DNA of 64,000 nt from Bacteroidota bacterium. Lineage in GTDB: Bacteria > Bacteroidota > Bacteroidia > JAHEXY01. The stretch covers positions 1-64,000 of the forward strand of contig JAHEXY010000005.1 in NCBI GenBank assembly GCA_023251875.1. The letters run 5' to 3'. Below the pieces are notes generated by a model. It made no database searches. It saw only the letters and a list, made by a program, of their open reading frames with translations, and was not told the DNA's origin. Both the position numbers and the translations under genes were made by a program. Shown one piece after another: positions 1 through 8,834 of the stretch; position 1 is the first letter of the stretch; every line of letters begins with the position of its first letter.

Positions 1-51
1 TGCTTTTTGCTTGATTGACTCGTAGTCAAATTTCTTTTCGGTTGATTCCAT
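1..51 (-). CDS. Probable IS256-family transposase, N-terminal fragment (runs off window)
   Basis: Reading leftward from an ATG at 49-51 gives 17 codons, beginning MESTEKKFDYESIKQKA, open to the window edge. The short acidic/basic start with FDYESIKQKA resembles the first residues of Bacteroidota IS256-family transposases, but 17 residues cannot prove it. Support comes from the bases at 97-119, which read GACACAG and then GTAAA/GTGTC-type signals on the other strand, like IS256 terminal repeats. If correct, a complete element lies mostly to the left and inserted just past the end of the M1 peptidase gene. It could also be an unrelated gene start. Confidence 0.4.
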   Translation of the reverse strand, partial: MESTEKKFDYESIKQKA

Positions 52-96
52 TTTACTGTGTGTTTAAGGTTTATTAATTTAATAAATTTTCCTTTT

Positions 97-119
97 GACA
101 CAGTTTACTTTACACTCTC
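97..119. repeat. Candidate terminal inverted repeat of an IS256-like element
   Basis: The bases 97-119 read outward as a GAGAGTGTAAAGT then AACTGTGTC pattern typical of IS256-family ends. They sit about 45 bp upstream of the putative transposase start and 15 bp from the stop codon of the aminopeptidase gene. The matching right end is outside the window, so this is an inference from pattern. Confidence 0.35.
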
Positions 120-134
120 GGTTGTACTTTAACA

Positions 135-2798
135 TTATTGTTCTTCCCCATAATAAGCTTTCACTTTTTTATTCGTTTCTTCTGTTCTAATGGATGTTAA
201 TACTTCATCGAGCTTGCTTCTTTGTTCAATAGTGTTTTGCAACTCAGTTGATAATTTTGCAATTGCTTCAGTAGGTGTTCTTTTATTTTTCTTCAATTGC
301 GCCAATTGTTCTCCTAGCATTTTTTCTTTGTTTTGCATGCCATCTTTTATGATAGTAAGAGAATAATAACTGTACAATTTAACCCACCATATAGGGTCTG
401 TTTTAGCTTCATTTGCTAATGTATGAATGCCTGTATTTATAATTTGAGTTCCAATTTGTCGACTCAAATAAATGCCATACATATTTGCTAGGTTTACTTT
501 ATCGCCATGATCTGTACAACGTTTAATAGCAGATTCGAAGAACATATAATAAGTAGAATCTGCAAATTTAGAATACACATAAGCTACGCTTATATCATTA
601 AATTTATCGTTTTCTTTTTCCAATTCTTTTGCCATGCTCAATCCCTTTAAGCTGTCTATGGTAGAAATAGCAATAAGGGCCTCGCTTGATACTAAATACG
701 ATTGATCCTTTGATGCTATTATATAAAGGGCCATTAATGATGTGTCTTGAGGGAAAAGCTCTTCAAGTTTACTAAGAGCGGCATTTCTCACTTCTGATTT
801 TTCATCTGTTATAGCAATATGAGAAAGAATTGCTTCAAGTTCATTTTTACGTTTAGTAAGTAAGGGAGCACAATATTTAACAGCCAGTTCTCTTATATAC
901 CAATACTTATCTGTTAAGCCGCTATGAATTACTTTTTCACTTAAAGAATCTACTCCCATCTCTTCTCCCAAAATATAAATAGCCTCATATCTATCAAAAT
1001 AAAGCGGGGCATTGTAATATTGAAAAATCCATTCTTGTTCTTTTTTGTCGTCTTGTTTAGTACAGAGTAACATTTTGTCTGCATCAACATTTACCAAATC
1101 AGGCTTTGAGTTTACCGAAAAAGTAAAATTTTGATGTGCCTGATCAATGGTTATTTTATGTCTCTCCGTTTTGCCGTTGGCATAAATATCAATGGCTATG
1201 GGTAATTTATAAACAGGAAATTTTTTAGTGTCTTGAGTTTGATGAATACTAAGGGTTTCTTCTTTCTCACTTTCATTATAAGAATAAGAAATGGCTAGTT
1301 CAGGATGGCCGGGGCTAAAAAACCATTGGTTAAAAAACCAATTGAGGTCTTCTCCGGTTACTTCTTCAAAAGCTAATCGAAGATTAGCCGCCTCAGCAGA
1401 TTTGAATTTATTTTGTGTTAAGTATAAATTTAAGGCTTTAAAAAATGCTTCATCACCCACATAATTACGGAGCATGTGTAAAATTCTGCCACCTTTTTCG
1501 TACGTATGATTATCAAATAAATCTTCTCGATCGTCATACGTGTAACGAATGAGTGGGAATTTTTTTTCTTTAGCTTCTCTTAAATAACTAAATAAATCTC
1601 CTTGAATATGATGGTCAGCCTCTTCTTTACCATATTTATATTCTTCCCAAAGGTATTCTCCGTAAGTAGCAAATGATTCGTTTAACGGAATATTTGACCA
1701 TGACTCGCACGTAACCAAATCTCCAAACCAATGGTGAAACAATTCATGAGCAATTACATCTTCGTTGCTTTCGTCAAGGTATTTTCTATCGGTGAGCAAT
1801 AACATGTCTCCATGTAAAACAGCAGATGTATTTTCCATTGCGCCTGAAACATAATCGTGGACAACAATTTGAGAAAATTTTTCCCAAGGATAATCCACTC
1901 CTAATTTGGTAGAAAAAAATTCAAGCATTTCGGGAGTATGTCCAAAAATTAATTTCGCATATTTTTCATATTCAGGATCAACGTAATAGTTTACATCAAT
2001 GTCGCGCCAGCTATCTTTTACAATAGCAAAATCTCCAACAGCCATCATGCTTAAATAAGGTGCGGCAGGTAAGTTTTGTTTCCAGTAATCGGTTCGGGTT
2101 CCATCTGCATTTTCTTTAGAGTATATAAGCAAGCCATTGGAAAGCGTAACGTATTTTTTATCAACAGTCAGATAAATTTCTTGTGTCATTCTTTCATTTG
2201 GAGAATCAATAGTAGGAAACCAGCACGAATTCGATTGGGTTTCTCCTTGTGTCCATAGTTGTTTGGGTTTATTTGGGTCAGATCCATCGGGGTTAATAAA
2301 ATACAAGCCTTTTCTATCTGTAATAGCTTTACTTCCATTTGCTAAAATTGCATTAGGATTGGCGGTGTATGAAATAAAGATTTGAAGAGTATCCGTTTTC
2401 TTATATTCTTTATCCAGCGTAAGCGTAATTTTTTTTCTATCGTAAACATAATTGATTTTTTTCTTTTCAGATTTAGTTAGTAATGCTACCTCATGAATAT
2501 CAAATTCTTGTGCATCTAAAATCAATTGATTACTAGCATAAAAAAAAGGATGTAAAGTAAGTGTCGCATTTCCATTCATTTGACATTTGGTCCAATCAAA
2601 ATTTACTTCAAGTTTGGTATGAATGAGATCAAAAGCTCTTGTATTGGATGCTTGATAAGAGGTGTTATGCACAGAACTTAATGAATCGGTACTTGTTTGA
2701 GAACTTTGCGTTGCAAGATGAGCAGTAGTTTTTTTTGTGGTATGGCATGAATATAGAGCCGTTATTATAACAATGATTGCAGCAAAGCGTAGCCTCAT
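135..2798 (-). CDS. M1 family zinc aminopeptidase (lipoprotein)
   Basis: This 887-residue protein is a gluzincin aminopeptidase that removes N-terminal residues from peptides. It has the M1 substrate motif GAMEN at 319-323, the zinc site HELFHH at 351-356 (H351, H355) and the third ligand E374 in NESFA. The N-terminus is a signal peptide with a C18 in a lipobox-like context (ALYSC), so it is probably an outer- or inner-membrane lipoprotein facing the periplasm. The M1 N-terminal beta domain spans about 50-260, the catalytic domain 260-500, and a helical HEAT-like tail runs to 887. Length fits the family. It stands alone; the next gene rightward is 140 bp away. Family call is firm, substrate unknown. 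Confidence 0.93.
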   Translation of the reverse strand: MRLRFAAIIVIITALYSCHTTKKTTAHLATQSSQTSTDSLSSVHNTSYQASNTRAFDLIHTKLEVNFDWTKCQMNGNATLTLHPFFYASNQLILDAQEFDIHEVALLTKSEKKKINYVYDRKKITLTLDKEYKKTDTLQIFISYTANPNAILANGSKAITDRKGLYFINPDGSDPNKPKQLWTQGETQSNSCWFPTIDSPNERMTQEIYLTVDKKYVTLSNGLLIYSKENADGTRTDYWKQNLPAAPYLSMMAVGDFAIVKDSWRDIDVNYYVDPEYEKYAKLIFGHTPEMLEFFSTKLGVDYPWEKFSQIVVHDYVSGAMENTSAVLHGDMLLLTDRKYLDESNEDVIAHELFHHWFGDLVTCESWSNIPLNESFATYGEYLWEEYKYGKEEADHHIQGDLFSYLREAKEKKFPLIRYTYDDREDLFDNHTYEKGGRILHMLRNYVGDEAFFKALNLYLTQNKFKSAEAANLRLAFEEVTGEDLNWFFNQWFFSPGHPELAISYSYNESEKEETLSIHQTQDTKKFPVYKLPIAIDIYANGKTERHKITIDQAHQNFTFSVNSKPDLVNVDADKMLLCTKQDDKKEQEWIFQYYNAPLYFDRYEAIYILGEEMGVDSLSEKVIHSGLTDKYWYIRELAVKYCAPLLTKRKNELEAILSHIAITDEKSEVRNAALSKLEELFPQDTSLMALYIIASKDQSYLVSSEALIAISTIDSLKGLSMAKELEKENDKFNDISVAYVYSKFADSTYYMFFESAIKRCTDHGDKVNLANMYGIYLSRQIGTQIINTGIHTLANEAKTDPIWWVKLYSYYSLTIIKDGMQNKEKMLGEQLAQLKKNKRTPTEAIAKLSTELQNTIEQRSKLDEVLTSIRTEETNKKVKAYYGEEQ

Positions 2799-2830
2799 GG
2801 TATCGATTTTAAAAATGAAAAAAGTAAAAA

Positions 2831-2909
2831 CTTTCTAAAAATTGTATTGTTAATTTCCTCTCCCTGCCCTCTCAAAGAGAGGGATATAAATTGAACAATT
2901 TTTAGAAAG
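2831..2909. repeat. Nested palindromic MITE-like element, copy A
   Basis: A 79-bp unit is bounded by a perfect 15-bp inverted repeat, CTTTCTAAAAATTGT at 2831-2845 and its complement at 2895-2909. Inside lies a second hairpin with CCCTCTC and GAGAGGG arms. A related unit lies at 60509-60591 with the same order of parts. It sits between two genes transcribed in the same direction and could form a hairpin in the transcript. Confidence 0.75.
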
Positions 2910-2941
2910 GCTATAAAGATAAATAAAGTGAAGAAGTAATG

Positions 2942-5848
2942 CTATTTAATAAGATTAACCAATCCTTTTTTATTTGCAGAATAAATGCGGCCATCAAATA
3001 TGCCTGTGTAATTAATATTCCAGATGTATGAATTATCACTGGCATTATCCCCATTCCATCCCAATTTATCATTAGTAGTATTTGCAATTTGATCGGTTGT
3101 ATAAATCGTATTGCCCCATCTGTTCACAATATCCATGTGAAATGAAATAATATTTTGACCAATAGGATTAAAATAATCATTTAAGCCATCTCCATTGGGT
3201 GTAAAACTATTTGGAATATAAATAGAACTACAATTACTTGGACTAACCTTGATGGTATCAGAAGCTATACAACCAAATTGATTGCTAACACTAACAAAAT
3301 AGTTGCCGGTGTCTACTATATTGTATATTGAATTGGAGGACCCATCTTGCCATTGATAGGAAGAAAAATTTCCCGGGCTTATAATTACATGCTCATCAGT
3401 ACACAATAGAATATTTTCTCCCAATTCGGGCTGGGGAATTTCATTTACAATAAGGGAAATGTTTTTAGAAGAGGAACAATTGTTTTGATCTGTGGCTATT
3501 ACATTTATTATTGAACTTTGCATTGGAGAATAGGTAGCGGTATTTTGTGTTTCTCCATTATCCCATTTATAGGTAAGTCCACCACTTGCAGAAAGAAGGG
3601 TTGTTTCTCCTTGGCAAATAACAGAATCTCCAGTAAGGGAGATAATTGGATTCGGATTTACTTTAAGATATACCGTATCAGAATTAGAACAATTATTAGC
3701 ATCTGTTGTGGTAACAAAATAGGAGGTATCTGTTTGTGGATTTACAGTTAGGGTATTTCCTAAAGCTCCATTGCACCAAGAATAAAGTAAACCTCCATTT
3801 GCTGTAAGTAAGGTGGGTTCTCCTTCGCAAATAGTAAGTGTTCCAATTATAGAAACAGCCGGTAATGGATTTACAATAATGGCAGTCTCAATTGTATTAG
3901 TACATCCGTAAATATCAGTAGCTGTTAATTGAAGATTCTCACTAGCATTTGGCGTTAGTGTAATTTGAGAAGTTTGATTTCCTGTACTCCAAACATACGC
4001 AGTACCGCCACTTGCTGTAAGTAAAGTTGATTCGCCTTCACATAAAGTTGTATTACCGGAAATTATGGGTTGTGGTAGTGGATGAACAGTAATATCAATA
4101 GAAATTTGATCCGTGCATCCATTTAAATCGGTTGCTGTAACAGAGCATGATGTATCAGAAGCCGGTTGTATTGAAATGGAGGAGTTGGTATTACCATTGC
4201 CCCATAAATAGGTATTGCCTCCAGAAACAGTTAATGTTGTGGTGTTTCCTTCACACATTGTAATAGCTCCACTAATAGATGCTGTAATGGCTGGATTTAC
4301 ACTTAATCCAAAAGCAGAAGAATCATAACATCCATTATTATCAGTACCAATTACTTTATAGGTAGTTGAAGCATTGGGCGCAACGGTGATGCTATTTCCC
4401 TTTGAGCCATTACTCCATAAATAGGTACTGGCTCCAATTGCAGTTAATGTAGCTGAATTTCCGATACAAATAGATGAAATACCATTAATACTAATTGCGG
4501 GAGGAGGTAAAACTTTTATGGTAGAAGAGGCCGTATTGCTACATCCATTTACATCTGTTCCTATAACATTTAAACTTGAATCTGTATTGGGATAAATGGT
4601 TAGAGGATTGGACGTAATCGTATTTCCCCAATTATAGGTTAACGCACCAGAAGCTGTGATTACTGCGGCAAGGCCTTTACATGTTGTAGTAGGAGAGGAG
4701 ATGCTAATAGAAGGTAATGAATTTATGGTAAGTAATGTTGTTGCCGAATCTATAGAACAAATATCAGATGCAATAATTTTGTAAGATGTATTTGTTTTAG
4801 GAGAGACCGTAATTGCATTTGTATTTCCCAATCCATTGCTCCATGCATAAGATAAAGAATTAGCATCTCCTCCATTTAGGATTGCACTAAGCGTAATAGA
4901 ATTATTCATACACATTTCCGTATCCGTTGGCAAGGCAATAGCAACAGGTTGGATAACCGTAATGGTTACAGAATCTTCTTGCGTACTACCACAAGCATCT
5001 TGAATATATATATGATAAGTTGTAGTGCTATCCGGTGTTGCAATTGGATTTTGAATAGTTGGATCACTTAAATAGGTGGATGGCGACCAAGTATAACTTG
5101 CCCCAACTCTTGTATTTAATTGAACTGAGCTTCCTTTGCAAACAGTAGTATCTTTAAGTGAATCAACAAAAGAGATATAACTAAAACAAATTTCATGTTG
5201 ATTAGATAAAGAACCTGTAGAGGAAGTAAAGCCCCAATAAACACTCGAATTTCCGCTGAAAATATTTTTTGCAATATCTCCACTGTATGTTAATCGAAGT
5301 GCGCAATCAAAGTATACTGAAAATGTTTTGGTCTTTGCAATCCATATTACTTTAACAACATGCCAATTGCCATCTTCAATATTGATGTTTGTTGCACTTG
5401 CTTGCACAGGTCCGCTCAAGGTATTTGTAGCATTATGCGCAGCATTACCGTTTGCTTGTAATGCAATATGATCATAAGTAGGATCAGCATTAGGGCTGTT
5501 ATAATATGTATCAAATTCTAAACAAAGCGATGGTGTAATACCGGTATAGCCAATTCCAACACCCGAGCCTCCTGCAATTTTAGATTGCGTGCTAAATACT
5601 AAGGCCATGCCGTCTGCTCCTGTTCCATCTTTTATGCCCCAGTACCCAACAAATTCAATGGTAAAATCTTTGTTTAAATCGAGTGTATTTAAAAACCATG
5701 CAGTGCCTACTTTCCAAGTAACATCGGGTGTAAGTTCAAAACAATTGTTTCCCAAAGAAGTGGTTGAGCCTGTTAGGTCAAAACTCAATTGAGAGTATGA
5801 TGATAAACTTAAAAACGACAAAACGACTATCGTAAAATTTTTTCTCAA
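2942..5848 (-). CDS. T9SS type B secreted protein: L-type lectin-like domain plus nine Ig-like modules
   Basis: This is a 968-residue exported protein. Residues 1-19 form a signal peptide ending SSYSQ. Residues 20 to about 230 resemble a bacterial legume-lectin-like sandwich (GADGMALVF, then LEFDTYYN and HIALQANG). About nine modules of 70-75 residues follow, each with C-x-G...LxAxG...YxWSxG and a closing V-x-P/V-N-P, the Ig-like repeats common in Bacteroidota adhesins. The last 85 residues (IPNSFTPNGDGLND, NRWGNTIY) match the gliding-motility-associated C-terminal domain, the type B T9SS signal. It is probably displayed on the cell surface or released and may bind glycans. The carbohydrate target cannot be read from sequence. 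Confidence 0.85.
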   Translation of the reverse strand: MRKNFTIVVLSFLSLSSYSQLSFDLTGSTTSLGNNCFELTPDVTWKVGTAWFLNTLDLNKDFTIEFVGYWGIKDGTGADGMALVFSTQSKIAGGSGVGIGYTGITPSLCLEFDTYYNSPNADPTYDHIALQANGNAAHNATNTLSGPVQASATNINIEDGNWHVVKVIWIAKTKTFSVYFDCALRLTYSGDIAKNIFSGNSSVYWGFTSSTGSLSNQHEICFSYISFVDSLKDTTVCKGSSVQLNTRVGASYTWSPSTYLSDPTIQNPIATPDSTTTYHIYIQDACGSTQEDSVTITVIQPVAIALPTDTEMCMNNSITLSAILNGGDANSLSYAWSNGLGNTNAITVSPKTNTSYKIIASDICSIDSATTLLTINSLPSISISSPTTTCKGLAAVITASGALTYNWGNTITSNPLTIYPNTDSSLNVIGTDVNGCSNTASSTIKVLPPPAISINGISSICIGNSATLTAIGASTYLWSNGSKGNSITVAPNASTTYKVIGTDNNGCYDSSAFGLSVNPAITASISGAITMCEGNTTTLTVSGGNTYLWGNGNTNSSISIQPASDTSCSVTATDLNGCTDQISIDITVHPLPQPIISGNTTLCEGESTLLTASGGTAYVWSTGNQTSQITLTPNASENLQLTATDIYGCTNTIETAIIVNPLPAVSIIGTLTICEGEPTLLTANGGLLYSWCNGALGNTLTVNPQTDTSYFVTTTDANNCSNSDTVYLKVNPNPIISLTGDSVICQGETTLLSASGGLTYKWDNGETQNTATYSPMQSSIINVIATDQNNCSSSKNISLIVNEIPQPELGENILLCTDEHVIISPGNFSSYQWQDGSSNSIYNIVDTGNYFVSVSNQFGCIASDTIKVSPSNCSSIYIPNSFTPNGDGLNDYFNPIGQNIISFHMDIVNRWGNTIYTTDQIANTTNDKLGWNGDNASDNSYIWNINYTGIFDGRIYSANKKGLVNLIK

Positions 5849-6023
5849 ATTAATTTATTGGGTATTGAGGGTATTACTTAATATGTTATAAAATAGAAAA
5901 TTGGTTATTAATAAATACCTACACTTTTTGATAAAAATAGGAAAATTATTATTTGTGGCATTGAATTACATGCATAATAATGAGATTGTTGCACATGTAT
6001 TATTAGCTACACATATCATGAAG

Positions 6024-6118
6024 CAGTTCAAAGTTCAAGGTTGAGGAGTTCAAAGCAATATCACACACGTTGAACGTTTTTGAACTTTAAACTTTCAAAC
6101 CTTGAACTTTTAAACTTT
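6024..6118. repeat. TTGAACTTT-type inverted repeat block
   Basis: AAAGTTCAAGGTT at 6030-6042 is exactly complementary to AACCTTGAACTTT at 6098-6110, with further degenerate copies between. Related blocks occur at 35905-35940, 42405-42497 and inside the coding region near 49307-49340. They look like one dispersed repeat family. Confidence 0.65.
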
Positions 6119-6130
6119 CTCTTACCTTTA
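6102..6130 (+). promoter_or_regulatory. Candidate Bacteroidota-type promoter for the biotin carrier gene
   Basis: TTG at 6102-6104 and TACCTTTA at 6123-6130 are 18 bases apart, close to the Bacteroidota -33/-7 pattern (TTTG, about 19-21 bases, TAnnTTTG). The ATG follows 22 bases downstream. The -33 box is part of the TTGAACTTT repeat, so the repeat may supply it. The last -7 base is A instead of G, so confidence is modest. Confidence 0.4.
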
Positions 6131-6152
6131 TAGGTCTTAAAAAAAGAAAGCA

Positions 6153-6650
6153 ATGGGTTCGCTCAAAATAAAAATAGAAAACGACAAAGAATATACTTTA
6201 AATAATCTATCAGAGATAGATGGGCAACTATTTAAATGCGATTGGATTTGTGTGAGTGAAAATAGGTATCACGTTATATGTAATCATAAATCGTATACTG
6301 TTGAAGTGCTAGAGGCGGATTATAACAACAAAGAATTTTTATTGAAAATAAACGGAGCATTAGTAAAAGCAAATGCCAAAGACGAGTATGATCAATTACT
6401 AAAATCTTTAGGTATGGATGCCGGCTCATCTCTAAAATTAAATGAAATTAAAGCTCCCATGCCGGGTATGGTTTTAGAGATAATTGCTAAAGATGGCACT
6501 AATGTAAATAAAGGAGATTCATTACTTGTTTTAGAAGCCATGAAAATGGAAAATGTGATTAAATCTCCTGGTGATGGTTGGGTTAAACAAATAAAAATTA
6601 AAAAAGGAGATAAAGTAGAGAAAAATCAAATTTTAATAACTTTTGCTTAA
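6153..6650 (+). CDS. Biotin carboxyl carrier protein (biotinyl-domain protein)
   Basis: This 165-residue cytoplasmic protein carries the carboxylated biotin of a biotin-dependent acyl-CoA carboxylase. Residues 96-165 form a biotinyl domain with APMPGMV at 101-107 and the biotinylation motif EAMKMEN, K131 being the expected site. The N-terminal half is a small variable region with a repeated IKIEN/YTVEV beta pattern, as in Bacteroidota acyl-CoA carboxylase carriers. No carboxylase or carboxyltransferase gene adjoins it, so its partner is encoded elsewhere. A lipoyl carrier is less likely because the hydrophobic M flanks of the lysine are kept on both sides. Confidence 0.87.
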   Translation: MGSLKIKIENDKEYTLNNLSEIDGQLFKCDWICVSENRYHVICNHKSYTVEVLEADYNNKEFLLKINGALVKANAKDEYDQLLKSLGMDAGSSLKLNEIKAPMPGMVLEIIAKDGTNVNKGDSLLVLEAMKMENVIKSPGDGWVKQIKIKKGDKVEKNQILITFA

Positions 6651-6667
6651 ACACACATATTTGTATT

Positions 6668-7510
6668 ATGAAAAAAATCTTATTAATCATGCATGTTGTT
6701 GTTTTAGCATCATGCTCAATGAATACAAAAAACAATATACAAGTTGTTGAAGCAAATATGAATGGTAGTACCTCTTCATTTTCTCAAACTAAAAATGGAA
6801 TAACCCTAAGTGCTTTTGCTAGCACCTATGAATATAATGAAGCAGAGATTAAGCTAAAAAATCCTGATATAAAAATACCACAAACGGCAGGCAAAGTAAG
6901 TTTTTCTTTTCAGGTAGATCATTATGCTTTAGGAAATCAAACGCCTGATGCAGAAAGTAAGTTATGTGCTAATTCTGCAAAAGGACAACACATCCATTAT
7001 ATTATAGACAATCAGCCATACAAGGCATTTTACATTTCTGATTTTGATGATGCATTAACTGAAGGACATCATACCATACTCGCTTTTTTATCGCGTTCAT
7101 ATCATGAAAGTATAAAAACAAAAAAAGCTTACATTTTATTTAATATGGATGTTATTGGAAAAGCAGAAATCACAGGAACTTTAACTAATTTAAAAGCCCA
7201 ACATTTATTTTATAGTAGGCCTAAAGGAGAATATGTAGGTAATGATACAAAAAAAATTATGTTGGATTTTTATTTGGTGAATACAACCATAGCTGAAAAT
7301 GGCAATAAAGTGAAAGCAATTATTAATGGAACAGAGTTTATTTTAGCTGATTGGAAGCCATATACCATTGAAGGTTTGCCATTAGGAGAAAATACCATTC
7401 AGTTGCAATTGATTGATAAAAATGGAAAATTAATTCCAGGACCCTTTAATGATTCCGGTTTGAGAAAGATCATTTTAAAAACAGAAGAACCTATTGTTCC
7501 AAAAAATTAA
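6668..7510 (+). CDS. Lipoprotein of unknown function (phosphopeptide-binding-protein-like annotation class)
   Basis: This 280-residue protein has a signal peptide with lipobox VLASC (C16), so it is expected to be lipid-anchored. The rest is beta-rich, with two similar halves (FYISDFDDALTEGHHTILAFL near 120 and FILADWKPYTIEGLPLGEN near 230) that look like an internal duplication with a G-x-HTI/GENTI turn. Proteins of this type in Flavobacteria are often labelled phosphopeptide-binding, without experimental basis that I know of. It starts 17 bases after the biotin carrier gene and 40 bases before the cytochrome gene, so it is probably co-transcribed. Confidence 0.6.
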   Translation: MKKILLIMHVVVLASCSMNTKNNIQVVEANMNGSTSSFSQTKNGITLSAFASTYEYNEAEIKLKNPDIKIPQTAGKVSFSFQVDHYALGNQTPDAESKLCANSAKGQHIHYIIDNQPYKAFYISDFDDALTEGHHTILAFLSRSYHESIKTKKAYILFNMDVIGKAEITGTLTNLKAQHLFYSRPKGEYVGNDTKKIMLDFYLVNTTIAENGNKVKAIINGTEFILADWKPYTIEGLPLGENTIQLQLIDKNGKLIPGPFNDSGLRKIILKTEEPIVPKN

Positions 7511-7550
7511 TAATGGTACATTTGCAGGCATATAATACTCACTATTAATT

Positions 7551-7910
7551 ATGAGAAACATTTTATCCCTTTCTTTTTTTGTAATTCTACTATTTGCTGG
7601 CTTTTTTAATTTGGCTTCATGTACGTATGATAAAGGCGAAATTGCAGTAACAACGGTTTGCGATACTACGCAAGTTACCTATGATGCAAATGTAAGTGAG
7701 ATTATTACCAATTCATGTATTAGTTGCCATGCTTCCGGCTCTTCTCTTGGAGATTTGTCTGACTATAGTAATGTAATGGTTGCTGTTAATTCAGGAGAGT
7801 TTAAAGAAAGAGTAATTACAAATAAAAATATGCCTCCCTCAGGAGCCTTACCCGATGACCAGTTACAGTTGATTAGTTGTTGGTTGCAAAATGGAACTCT
7901 TCAAAATTAA
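7551..7910 (+). CDS. Mono-haem c-type cytochrome lipoprotein
   Basis: This 119-residue protein has a signal peptide and lipobox LASC (C24). One haem-binding CxxCH lies at C56-C59-H60 (CISCH), and M94 in NKNMPPSG is a plausible sixth ligand. The size and the closing DQLQLISCWLQNG helix fit the small class I cytochromes of Bacteroidota that act in periplasmic electron transfer. Two more cysteines, C37 and one in the last helix (SCW), could form a disulphide. It opens a same-strand run with a YceI-BamE fusion and a DUF5777 barrel. Confidence 0.83.
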   Translation: MRNILSLSFFVILLFAGFFNLASCTYDKGEIAVTTVCDTTQVTYDANVSEIITNSCISCHASGSSLGDLSDYSNVMVAVNSGEFKERVITNKNMPPSGALPDDQLQLISCWLQNGTLQN

Positions 7911-7938
7911 ATTTAAGTATCTCATAAATATTTTTTAA

Positions 7939-8034
7939 ATGAAAAGCATAATTATTTCTATTGGATTAGTAGTAAGTGCCATTTGCCTTATTAATAATTT
8001 AGGATCTTGTAATAAGATCCCTTTCAAGCATTGA
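7939..8034 (+). CDS. Tiny lipoprotein-like ORF, 31 residues (possibly a remnant)
   Basis: ATG at 7939 opens 31 codons ending at TGA 8032-8034. The peptide is a complete lipoprotein signal sequence (positive K2, hydrophobic core, lipobox NLGSC at about residue 23-25) followed by only about eight residues. It starts 29 bases after the cytochrome gene, in the same direction. It may be a genuine small lipoprotein or the surviving N-terminus of a longer gene. Nothing after the stop continues the reading frame for more than a few codons. Confidence 0.4.
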   Translation: MKSIIISIGLVVSAICLINNLGSCNKIPFKH

Positions 8035-8093
8035 AATTGTAGTTTGCATTTTTTGGAATGAAGTTTGTAATTTACACGGGTAAAAAACGGATT

Positions 8094-8822
8094 ATGAAAA
8101 AACTAATTATTATTACCGCTCTTATCTTATTTAAAGTGGGAGCCTATGCACAAATTTACAAATCGAAAGAAGATGCCTGTAAAGTGCATTTTTTTTCTGC
8201 TACATCTATAAGAAATATTGAAGCCAATAATAAAATAGCGGTTTCTATTTTAAATACATCTACAGGAGATGTTGTTTTCCAAATCCCCAACATTGGTTTT
8301 AAATTTGAAATTCCTTTAATGGAAGAACATTTTAATGAAAACTACATGGAAACAGACAAGTTTCCAAAATCATCCTTTAAAGGAAAAATAAATGAGAAAA
8401 TAGATTACAGCAAAGATGGAGAATACAAAGCTACTGCAACTGGTACTTTTAGTATACATGGACAAGCTCAGCAAAAAACTATTGAAGGGACAGTTATCGT
8501 AAAAAATGGAGAGATAAGTTTAAAGGCTGAATTTAATATTCATATTGCCGATTACAAAATCGAAATTCCAAGCGTAGTTACACAAGATATTGCCGAAGAT
8601 GTAAAAGTGAATATTGATTGTGACTATGTTGCTTATGTTTCGAAACCTTCTGTTAAAGTTGGCATGACAGAGGATGAAGTTGTAAAACTACTTGGTGAGC
8701 CAGAAGATAGAACTGTAACAACAACTAAAGGAGGAACAACCAGGATGCTTTTTTATAATAACAGAAAAACAACTATAAATATTGGTACTGACGGAAAAGT
8801 AGATTACATTAATAACTATTAA
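8094..8822 (+). CDS. YceI-like domain fused to a BamE/SmpA-like domain
   Basis: The start at 8094 (MKKLIIITALILF) gives a clean signal peptide ending AYAQ; an upstream in-frame ATG at 8058 would add 12 residues ahead of it. Residues about 20-178 show the YceI lipocalin-like fold pattern (SIRNIEANNKIAVSIL, KFPKSSFKGKI, GTFSIHG, EIPSVV). YceI proteins bind long-chain isoprenoid or lipid ligands. The last 55 residues (VKVGMTEDEVVKLLGEPED then INIGTDGKVDYI) match the BamE/SmpA/OmlA signature. The fusion suggests a periplasmic lipid-handling protein docking to the envelope. It lies 12 bases ahead of the DUF5777 start. Confidence 0.78.
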   Translation: MKKLIIITALILFKVGAYAQIYKSKEDACKVHFFSATSIRNIEANNKIAVSILNTSTGDVVFQIPNIGFKFEIPLMEEHFNENYMETDKFPKSSFKGKINEKIDYSKDGEYKATATGTFSIHGQAQQKTIEGTVIVKNGEISLKAEFNIHIADYKIEIPSVVTQDIAEDVKVNIDCDYVAYVSKPSVKVGMTEDEVVKLLGEPEDRTVTTTKGGTTRMLFYNNRKTTINIGTDGKVDYINNY

Positions 8823-8834
8823 AGGATGCCTATT

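Larger units (their letters stand above)
5849..6152. other. Intergenic region between divergent genes with TTGAACTTT repeats
   Basis: These 304 bases separate the divergent type B T9SS gene and the biotin carrier gene. They are AT-rich and hold a block of TTCAAAG/TTGAACTTT repeats near 6024-6118, with one perfect 13-bp inverted pair at 6030-6042 and 6098-6110. No open frame or RNA gene is visible. Confidence 0.6.

Noticed and set aside
2942-5848. Ig-like repeat protein as an SprB-type gliding adhesin
   Set aside because: The modules are Ig-like but too few and the protein is short compared with SprB; only the type B sorting domain is certain.
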